DNA from: an uncultured Terriglobus sp. | Lineage (GTDB): Bacteria > Acidobacteriota > Terriglobia > Terriglobales > Acidobacteriaceae | Length of the DNA: 14,671 nt | NCBI GenBank assembly: GCA_937871605.1 | Contig: CALMRM010000229.1 | Coordinates: 18,244 to 32,914, forward strand | Direction of reading: 5' to 3' | Shown: positions 1 to 5,054 of the stretch, piece after piece | Numbering within the stretch: the first letter of the stretch is position 1 | Layout: the number at the start of each line of letters is the position of its first letter | The notes under the pieces: model-generated | Databases searched by the model: none | What the model was told of the DNA's origin: nothing | The model's input: only the letters and a program-made list of their open reading frames with translations | Program-made: the position numbers and the translations under genes

Positions 1-542
1 CGGAACGGGAACGTCACAAAGCGCGGCGACTGCGGCACGGCGGGGCCGTCCGGCGCAAAGTGCTCCGCCGTGACAATAAAGCCGCCACCGACGGAGTAGA
101 AGACCTCCGTTGCGAGCACGCTGCCCCTGTCGTCGAACGCAGAGAAGCGCATGCCGTTGGGGTGCGTCGGCGTGTCCGCTTCGGGATACATCTGGTTCTT
201 GCGCAGCACGAGGTCGCGGTCGCTGTCGAACGCAATGGGGTGCGTGCCACTCAGCACAAGAGATCCGCTCTGCGCCTCTGCCAGCAGCGCCTCATTCCGT
301 CCGGGTGCGATGGTGTCGGGAGCTTCGCCTGCCAGCCCAGCCAGCACGGCGGCGTCGGTGCCGTGGCCCACGCCGGTCAGCGCCAGCGAACCGTACAGGT
401 CCACCCGCACACGTTTCACCCGCGGCAGCACACCGGCTGCGGCCAGTCCACGCACAAACGACAGCGCCGCACGCATGGGCCCGACGGTGTGAGAACTTGA
501 CGGCCCAACGCCGACCTTGAACAACTCAAAGAGACTAGTCAC
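1..542 (-). CDS. sdaA: L-serine ammonia-lyase (L-serine dehydratase), 5' part, runs off left edge
   Basis: The product deaminates L-serine to pyruvate and ammonia using an oxygen-sensitive Fe-S cluster, in the cytoplasm. The frame is open from a GTG at 542 to the window edge, giving the first ~180 residues (the iron-sulfur enzyme beta/regulatory-like domain). The N-terminus TSLFELFKVGVGPSSSHTVG is the family hallmark, followed by PMRAALSF, LYGSLALTGVGHGTD and FYSVGGGFI. The cysteines that bind the cluster lie in the missing C-terminal part. A TGA two codons upstream of the GTG in this frame makes the GTG the first possible start, and it aligns with the usual family N-terminus. The GTG overlaps the TGA of the upstream RES frame (GTGA), so translation may be coupled. 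Identity is certain; the start is likely. Nothing can be said about the 3' end. Confidence 0.95.
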   Translation of the reverse strand, partial: MTSLFELFKVGVGPSSSHTVGPMRAALSFVRGLAAAGVLPRVKRVRVDLYGSLALTGVGHGTDAAVLAGLAGEAPDTIAPGRNEALLAEAQSGSLVLSGTHPIAFDSDRDLVLRKNQMYPEADTPTHPNGMRFSAFDDRGSVLATEVFYSVGGGFIVTAEHFAPDGPAVPQSPRFVTFPF

Positions 543-1013
543 GCCTCAAGCGTCGCTGTTCCAGGAAAGAGCCTTGGATCATATTCGAATGGCTCGACTC
601 TCTCGATGAAGAAAGAATGTGCGAGGAGATGATCCGGGTAGATGACAATATTCCACTCCGCAGGAACAACCACCGAGGGCACGGCCACGACGCCCAATCC
701 GCCAAAACCGCCGCTCGCGAACACTGATTGAGCCGTCTCCACTGACTGGAAACCACCGACATGCATTTCTTGCTCACAGCGAATGTGCATCATCACAAGA
801 TTGGTCGGTATAAGGCGTTTGTCAACGTGGACCAGATACTAGAACACTCGTTGCCTGATGCAATGAGGTGTAAATAGCCTCTTGCCCGAGTTGATTCCAA
901 CGTCCCGGGTAGAGTGCTGCACCCATACCCGACAGCCCAGCGAATCTCCTGCGAACGAGTCTGTAAAGCACTGTGTTTCTCGTAAGAAAAAGAGAAACAT
1001 TCGGCTCGGTCAT
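539..1013 (-). pseudogene. RES-domain toxin, frameshifted
   Basis: Intact RES toxins (MbcT/ParT type) attack NAD+ or ADP-ribosylate metabolic enzymes and are held in check by a MbcA/ParS/Xre antitoxin. Here the N-terminal half starts at an ATG at 1013 and contains LYRLVRRRFAGLSG and YPGRWN, typical of the RES fold. The C-terminal half continues in another frame (GLGVVAVPSVVVPAEWNIV and ERVEPFEYDPRLF) to a TGA at 541-539. Between them the frame breaks at about 839-842: after codon 58 the first frame runs into TGA at 824-822, while the second frame resumes as YLVHVDKRLIPTNLV. The total is 475 nt (not a multiple of 3). Adding two bases would restore ...ATSVLEYLVH... and a 158-aa protein. The ATG overlaps the antitoxin stop (ATGA). 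A sequencing indel or recoding are alternatives to a true pseudogene. Confidence 0.8.
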
Positions 1014-1303
1014 GTATAGATGCCGTGTTCAAGCCTCACAAGCAAGGGTTCAAGCTTGTCCAGCAAGTAATCATCCCCACGCGCAATTTCGAAGGGTGTT
1101 TGGCCGTTCAGCGCACGACTCGGCTCCGAAAGCCACTGATTCGCGAGTATGTCATCTTCGAACACGTCGATAACCCGCTCAAGAAGCCGCTGGTAGTGCA
1201 GATATCTTTCGTGCGTCTCGCCAAAGCTGGCCTGAGGCATAGGCTCGGGAGGGAAGGGGCCTTGCTCCAGCAGCCCTTTTGTCAGTGACTGTGTTGCGCT
1301 CAT
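1010..1303 (-). CDS. MbcA/ParS/Xre-type antitoxin (DUF2384)
   Basis: This 97-aa protein ends in the DUF2384 toxin-binding domain: VIDVFEDDILANQWLSEPSR, then ALNGQTPFEIA, then a C-terminus LVRLEHGIYT. The 'ALxGxTPxE' and 'xRIEHGxY' elements are characteristic of antitoxins partnered with RES toxins, where the C-terminal tail plugs the toxin's NAD pocket. The N-terminal ~40 residues are short and proline-rich, and I see no clear Xre helix-turn-helix, so DNA binding is not obvious. The ATG at 1303 is chosen over one at 1345 because a -10-like TATAGT (1316-1311) ends 7 bases before it and the residues between look non-conserved; no Shine-Dalgarno is visible. The stop overlaps the ATG of the RES gene. 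It is divergent from comM. The family call is strong from motifs; the pairing is supported by adjacency. Confidence 0.85.
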   Translation of the reverse strand: MSATQSLTKGLLEQGPFPPEPMPQASFGETHERYLHYQRLLERVIDVFEDDILANQWLSEPSRALNGQTPFEIARGDDYLLDKLEPLLVRLEHGIYT

Positions 1304-1310
1304 GCAACCG

Positions 1311-1316
1311 ACTATA
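1311..1316 (-). promoter_or_regulatory. Candidate -10 box for the antitoxin operon (leaderless start)
   Basis: TATAGT on the minus strand matches five of six positions of TATAAT. It ends 7 bases before the antitoxin ATG at 1303, so transcription would begin at about the A of the start codon and give a leaderless mRNA. This fits the lack of a ribosome binding site. The -35 region at a 17-base spacer (TACACC) is weak. Inference from sequence only. Confidence 0.35.
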
Positions 1317-1436
1317 CGCCGCACCGTATGGGCGGTGTACCACACAGAGGCACAAGCTCGGCTGCTTGCCGAACCCTGCCAGGAGCGCTGGTACGCTACG
1401 CTGTTAGAGCCACTGCATACGGAGCCCTAAGAAGAG

Positions 1437-3026
1437 ATGCTGTTCAAAGCGCGCAGTGCCGCGGTGTACGGCATCGATGCGCACCTGATCGATGTAGAAG
1501 TCGACTTCTCCGGCGTGGCCAATGCGACCGATGCGACCTTTGCCACGGTAGGCCTGCCCGATGCCGCCGTGCGCGAAAGCCGCGACCGCGTGCGTGCCGC
1601 CATTAAGAACTCCGGGTTCGACCTGCCGCCCACGCGCATCATCATCAACCTGGCACCAGCCGATCTGAAAAAGGAAGGCTCGGGCTTCGACCTGCCCATC
1701 GCTATCGCCATCCTGGGCGCGTACGGCGCTCTGCAGAACAAGGACCTGTCGAACTTCCTGCTCGTCGGCGAACTCGGTTTAGACGGCAGCGTGCGCGGCG
1801 TGCCCGGCGTGCTGCCCATGGCTGTGATGGCCAAGCAGAAGGGCATTCGCAACGTGGTGCTCTCCGCAGCCAACGCGCGCGAAGCTGCCGTGGTGGACGG
1901 CGTGGATGTGTACCCGGTCAAGACCCTGGCCGAGGTGCGCGACCTGCTGAATGCCATGGCATTCGACGCTTCGCATGTCGCTCCGCTGAAGGTGCGCGCG
2001 GAAGAGGTGCTGAGCGAACTGCAGCACTTTCCGTTCGACTTCAAGGACGTGCGTGGCCAGCACACCGCCAAGCGCGCCATGGAGGTAGCCGCCGCGGGCG
2101 GGCACAATCTCCTGATGATTGGGCCTCCGGGCAGCGGCAAAACGATGCTGGCCAAGCGGTTGCCGTCCATCCTGGCACCGCTGCGCTTTGAAGAAGCGCT
2201 GGAGACCACCAAGATCCACTCCGTTGCAGGTGTGCTGGACGGGAGCGAAGGTCTGGTGGCGCACCGGCCCTTTCGCGCGCCGCACCACACGGTCAGCGAC
2301 GCGGGACTGATCGGCGGGGGCATGGTGCCGCGCCCGGGCGAGGTGTCGCTGGCGCACAATGGTCTGCTATTTCTGGATGAGCTGCCGGAGTTTCCGCGCA
2401 ACGTGCTGGAGGTGCTGCGACAACCGCTGGAGGATGGCGTGGTGACCATCTCACGTGCGGCCATGAGCCTCAGCTTTCCGGCGCGCTTTATGCTGCTGGC
2501 CGCTATGAATCCCTGCCCGTGCGGCTACTTCAACGACAAAAGCCGCGAGTGCATGTGTACGCCGCCCATGATTCAGCGCTACGTCAGCAAGGTGAGCGGG
2601 CCGCTGCTGGACCGCATCGATATCCACATCGAGGTGCCCGCCGTGCAGTACAAGGAGCTGCGCAGCGGCGCGGAAGGGAAGACCTCCGCCGCCATCCGCG
2701 ACCGTGTGCTCCTCGCTCGTGAACGGCAGCAGACGCGCTTTGCGAATGTTGGCACAGACAAGGTGGGCGGACGCCGTCAGCGCCCCATCTTTGCCAACGC
2801 ACAGATGACCTCGCAGCAGATCCGTGTCTTCTGCGAGCTATCGAGCGACGCCGAGCGGCTGCTGGAACGCGCCATGCAGCAGCAGGGCCTCAGCGCCCGC
2901 GCCCATGACCGCATCCTGAAGGTAGCGCGCACCGTGGCCGACCTGGAGGGCGCGCAGGATATCGCCGTCAAGCACATCGCCGAGGCTATCCAATACCGCA
3001 CGCTGGACCGGAGCTACTGGGCGTGA
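1437..3026 (+). CDS. comM: ComM/YifB family AAA+ ATPase (Mg-chelatase-like)
   Basis: ComM is a hexameric helicase that promotes branch migration during integration of incoming DNA in naturally transformable bacteria; homologues are widespread in species not known to be competent. This 529-aa protein has the full architecture: an N-terminal Lon/S5-like ChlI domain (about 20-145), the Mg-chelatase AAA+ core with Walker A GPPGSGKT (229-236) and Walker B LLFLDELPEF (310-319), the MNPCPCGY cysteine segment (357-364), an arginine-rich LLDRIDIHIEVP region, and the C-terminal Mg_chelatase_C helical domain ending in YRTLDRSYW. Length is close to the family norm of ~505-510 with a slightly longer linker. 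GAAGAG immediately precedes the ATG and GGAG lies 12 bases upstream, so ribosome binding is modest. It stands alone, divergent from the antitoxin gene. Family identity is secure; a competence role is inferred only. Confidence 0.95.
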   Translation: MLFKARSAAVYGIDAHLIDVEVDFSGVANATDATFATVGLPDAAVRESRDRVRAAIKNSGFDLPPTRIIINLAPADLKKEGSGFDLPIAIAILGAYGALQNKDLSNFLLVGELGLDGSVRGVPGVLPMAVMAKQKGIRNVVLSAANAREAAVVDGVDVYPVKTLAEVRDLLNAMAFDASHVAPLKVRAEEVLSELQHFPFDFKDVRGQHTAKRAMEVAAAGGHNLLMIGPPGSGKTMLAKRLPSILAPLRFEEALETTKIHSVAGVLDGSEGLVAHRPFRAPHHTVSDAGLIGGGMVPRPGEVSLAHNGLLFLDELPEFPRNVLEVLRQPLEDGVVTISRAAMSLSFPARFMLLAAMNPCPCGYFNDKSRECMCTPPMIQRYVSKVSGPLLDRIDIHIEVPAVQYKELRSGAEGKTSAAIRDRVLLARERQQTRFANVGTDKVGGRRQRPIFANAQMTSQQIRVFCELSSDAERLLERAMQQQGLSARAHDRILKVARTVADLEGAQDIAVKHIAEAIQYRTLDRSYWA

Positions 3027-3027
3027 C

Positions 3028-3053
3028 GCTTGTGTCTGTTAGCGCACACAAGC
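3028..3053 (+). terminator. Hairpin after comM
   Basis: A perfect 8-bp stem GCTTGTGT/ACACAAGC (3028-3035 with 3046-3053) encloses a 10-base loop and begins just after the comM stop. It is followed by CCCTACC, not a U-run, so it is either a weak or Rho-assisted terminator or a 3'-end stabiliser. Confidence 0.45.
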
Positions 3054-3258
3054 CCCTACCTGGTTCATTACGGAGCGATGCGATTTCAATATGGCACAGG
3101 TTGGAACAGAAAAGGGTTGCGTTTCCGTGCCAACCGCACTACCGTACGAAAGGATTGAGCACCAACAGCAGGGCAGTTTGACATGCAGTCTTTTGCCGTA
3201 CCGGCACACATTCCGCACCACACTCCCACGTCAATTTACACCGCATCTGCTTTACTCA

Positions 3259-3290
3259 GTGCACGTTGCACCTTTGGCGCACGTTGTGCC
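3259..3290. promoter_or_regulatory. Tandem dyads upstream of rpoZ, candidate operator
   Basis: GCACGTTG occurs at 3261-3268 and again at 3279-3286, exactly 18 bases apart. Each copy is the core of a dyad with the same CGT centre: GTGCA-CGT-TGCAC (3259-3271) is perfect, and GGCGCA-CGT-TGTGCC (3276-3290) has one mismatch. Two phased dyads before a transcription-machinery gene look like an operator for a dimeric regulator; no known regulator was identified. Confidence 0.35.
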
Positions 3291-3311
3291 GTCTAACAAG
3301 TGAAAGAACCC

Positions 3312-3357
3312 TCACATTCTGAAAGGCCAGTACCGGCAGGTGCGGTGCCGAATGTGA
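3312..3357 (+). promoter_or_regulatory. Structured mRNA leader upstream of rpoZ
   Basis: An outer perfect 8-bp stem TCACATTC/GAATGTGA (3312-3319 with 3350-3357) encloses an inner arm GGC/GCC (3325-3327 with 3347-3349) and ACCG/CGGT (3332-3335 with 3343-3346) topped by a 7-base loop. The structure ends 2 bases before the consensus Shine-Dalgarno AAGGAGG (3360-3366) of the next gene. It could control ribosome access or protect the 5' end. I do not recognise it as a known riboswitch class. Confidence 0.5.
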
Positions 3358-3373
3358 CCAAGGAGGACAACTC

Positions 3374-3601
3374 ATGCGATCTGACCTGATTTTTGGTGCG
3401 CTGACGCACGTTCAAAATCGCTACCAACTCTGTCAATTGGCCAGTAAGGCCACCCGTAAGCTGCACAAGCCAAATACCCGCTTGCAGGACACCACAAACG
3501 AGGTGCTGGACCGTTTTCGCGAGACCGTTCCGTCTGACCTAAAGACTGGCCCGGAACCAGCAGCAGTGCTGGAGACCATCGAAGAGCGTCGCGCAGCGTA
3601 A
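3374..3601 (+). CDS. rpoZ: Probable RNA polymerase omega subunit
   Basis: The product is 75 aa. The omega family core, NR(F/Y)-x-L-x-x-LAxKxAR, is visible as HVQNRYQLCQLASKATRKLH at residues ~12-31, followed by NTRLQDTTNEVL where other omegas have the 'ENDKxTVxAL' strand. Omega binds beta' and assists core enzyme assembly. The divergent form starting MRSDLIFGALTHV is, from memory, what Acidobacteriota use; typical omegas start with a short strand and 'EDxLxKIxNRF'. The ribosome binding site AAGGAGGA (3360-3367), 6 bases before the ATG, is near perfect, so this is a well-translated gene. The C-terminal ~25 residues (PSDLKTGPEPAAVLETIEER) look disordered or helical. rho follows 141 bases downstream on the same strand. 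Confidence is high that it is a real gene and moderate that it is omega. Confidence 0.68.
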   Translation: MRSDLIFGALTHVQNRYQLCQLASKATRKLHKPNTRLQDTTNEVLDRFRETVPSDLKTGPEPAAVLETIEERRAA

Positions 3602-3607
3602 ACGGCC

Positions 3608-3630
3608 ACGTGGTGTTCCCCACACCACGT
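3608..3630 (+). terminator. Hairpin between rpoZ and rho, possible attenuator
   Basis: A perfect 9-bp stem ACGTGGTGT/ACACCACGT (3608-3616 with 3622-3630) closes on a TCCCC loop, 7 bases after the rpoZ stop. No U-run follows. The tract just downstream is C-rich and G-poor, so a Rho-dependent event or an mRNA-processing barrier in the rho leader is more likely than intrinsic termination. Confidence 0.45.
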
Positions 3631-3735
3631 CGTTCGCTGTACGTTCCTCCCGTATCCCGTTACGATCTGCAACAACCGCACGAACCCCTGCACCAAACCC
3701 CTCTGTAGTACCCACTCCTTCCAGGTAAGACCCAC
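3631..3735 (+). promoter_or_regulatory. C-rich, G-poor rho leader, candidate rut site
   Basis: The leader before rho is strikingly skewed: in 3661-3720 I count 26 C and 7 G in 60 bases, with clusters such as CACGAACCCCTGCACC and ACCCCTCTG. C-rich, G-poor, unstructured RNA is what Rho binds. In Escherichia coli rho is autoregulated by Rho-dependent attenuation in its own leader; the same logic is inferred here. Confidence 0.45.
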
Positions 3736-3742
3736 AGGAACC

Positions 3743-4993
3743 ATGACAATCTCAGAACTCAAAGAGAAAAGCATTGCCGAACTCGGCAAGCTCGCACGCG
3801 GCCTTGACATCCAGGGCACCAGCGCCCTGCGCAAGCAGGACCTGATCTTTAAAATCCTCCAGGCTCAGAGCGAAAAAGAGGGCCACATCTTTGCCGAGGG
3901 CGTGCTCGAAATCCTGCCCGACGGCTATGGCTTTCTGCGCTCGCCGGACTACAACTACCTCCCCGGCCCAGACGACATCTACGTGTCGCCCTCGCAGATC
4001 CGCAAGTTCGACCTCAAAACCGGCGACACCATCAGCGGCAACGTCCGCCCGCCACATGAGGGTGAAAAATACTTCGCGCTGGTCAAGATCGAGGCGATCA
4101 ACTTCGAGTCGCCCGAGGAGACGCGCAACAAGATTCTGTTCGACAACCTGACGCCGCTGTATGCCGAAGAGCGCGTCAAGATGGAGACGGTGCGCGACAA
4201 CATCAGCGGGCGTGTCATGGACCTCTTGACGCCCGTGGGCAAGGGGCAGCGCGGCCTGATCGTTGCGCCGCCGCGCACCGGTAAGACCGTGCTGCTGCAG
4301 GCCATTGCCAACTCCATTACGGCGAACCACCCGGAAGTCGTGCTCATCGTCCTGCTCATCGATGAGCGCCCGGAAGAGGTCACGGACATGCAGCGCTCCG
4401 TTAAGGGCGAGGTCATCTCCTCCACCTTCGACGAGCCCGCGGCGCGCCACGTGCAGGTGGCCGAAATGGTCATCGAGAAAGCCAAGCGCCTGGTCGAGCA
4501 CAAGCGTGACGTGGTCATTCTGCTGGATTCGATCACACGCCTCGCCCGTGCCTACAACACCATCGTGCCGCCCAGCGGCAAGGTGCTCTCCGGCGGTGTG
4601 GACTCGAACGCCTTGCAGCGCCCCAAGCGTTTCTTCGGCGCGGCCCGCAACATTGAAGAGGGCGGCTCACTCACAATCATGGCCACGGCGCTAGTCGACA
4701 CCGGCTCCCGCATGGACGAAGTGATTTTCGAAGAGTTCAAGGGCACCGGGAACATGGAAGTCATCCTGGATCGCAAGCTGGTTGACAAGCGTGTCTTCCC
4801 GGCCATCGACATCCAGCGCTCCGGCACCCGCAAGGAAGAGCTGCTCATCCCCAAGGAAGACCTGCAGCGCACCTGGATTCTTCGCAAGGTGCTGAACCCG
4901 CTCTCGCCCGTGGAGGCCATGGAGCTGCTCACCGACAAGCTGGGCAAAACCCGCAACAACAGCGAGTTCCTGCACAACATGAGCTCACTGTAA
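3743..4993 (+). CDS. rho: Transcription termination factor Rho
   Basis: Rho is the hexameric RNA-dependent ATPase that releases transcripts at Rho-dependent terminators. The 416-aa protein is the normal size for a compact Rho without inserts: N-terminal helical Rho_N domain (1-47), cold-shock-like RNA-binding domain (about 50-125, including DGYGFLRSPDYNYLPGPDDI), and the ATPase core with Walker A PPRTGKT (176-182), VLLIDERPEEVTDM, Walker B VVILLDSITRLARAYN, the Q-loop SGGVDSNALQRPKRFFGAAR and the R-loop segment EEFKGTGNMEVILDRKL. Walker A has R-T where E. coli has K-A (PPKAGKT), a common variant. AGGA at 3736-3739 precedes the ATG by 3 bases. It lies downstream of the omega-like gene and is likely cotranscribed from upstream as well as controlled through its C-rich leader. 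Identity is certain. Confidence 0.98.
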   Translation: MTISELKEKSIAELGKLARGLDIQGTSALRKQDLIFKILQAQSEKEGHIFAEGVLEILPDGYGFLRSPDYNYLPGPDDIYVSPSQIRKFDLKTGDTISGNVRPPHEGEKYFALVKIEAINFESPEETRNKILFDNLTPLYAEERVKMETVRDNISGRVMDLLTPVGKGQRGLIVAPPRTGKTVLLQAIANSITANHPEVVLIVLLIDERPEEVTDMQRSVKGEVISSTFDEPAARHVQVAEMVIEKAKRLVEHKRDVVILLDSITRLARAYNTIVPPSGKVLSGGVDSNALQRPKRFFGAARNIEEGGSLTIMATALVDTGSRMDEVIFEEFKGTGNMEVILDRKLVDKRVFPAIDIQRSGTRKEELLIPKEDLQRTWILRKVLNPLSPVEAMELLTDKLGKTRNNSEFLHNMSSL

Positions 4994-5010
4994 GCACGCA
5001 GCACAGACGG

Positions 5011-5036
5011 CAGGGCGCGCGAGGAGCGCGCCCCTG
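5011..5036 (+). terminator. Hairpin between rho and the EAL gene
   Basis: CAGGGCGCGC (5011-5020) pairs with GCGCGCCCCTG (5026-5036) through a 10-bp stem with one bulged C and a GAGGA loop. It sits 17 bases after the rho stop and between convergent genes, so it may serve both. There is no U-run on either strand. Confidence 0.55.
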
Positions 5037-5054
5037 CTGTTGATGCCAGTCTCA

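Larger units (their letters stand above)
3027..3373. other. Intergenic region between comM and rpoZ
   Basis: This 347-base gap contains the comM hairpin, two tandem GCACGTTG-centred dyads and the structured leader before rpoZ. A perfect TTGACA at 3178-3183 has no acceptable -10 partner at 15-19 bases, so no promoter is called. Competing inverted repeats also exist at 3092-3135 (TGGCAC/GTGCCA and GGTTGG/CCAACC, which cannot form together). A 70-codon frame at 3091-3303 has no ribosome binding site and is not believed. Confidence 0.6.

Noticed and set aside
793..1032. 79-codon minus-strand frame across the RES region
   Set aside because: It is the third frame of the same strand; the RES motifs lie in the other two frames.
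1427..2464. Long minus-strand frame (345 codons) opposite comM, and similar long antisense frames opposite rho, mqo and thrC
   Set aside because: Antisense shadows of high-GC coding sequence; the plus-strand proteins have clear catalytic motifs.
3178..3200. Perfect TTGACA -35 box upstream of rpoZ
   Set aside because: No -10-like hexamer at 15-19 bases; the nearest (TACCGG) matches poorly, so no promoter is called.
3091..3303. 70-codon plus-strand frame in the comM-rpoZ gap
   Set aside because: No ribosome binding site, no recognisable domain, and it overlaps the tandem dyads; probably chance.
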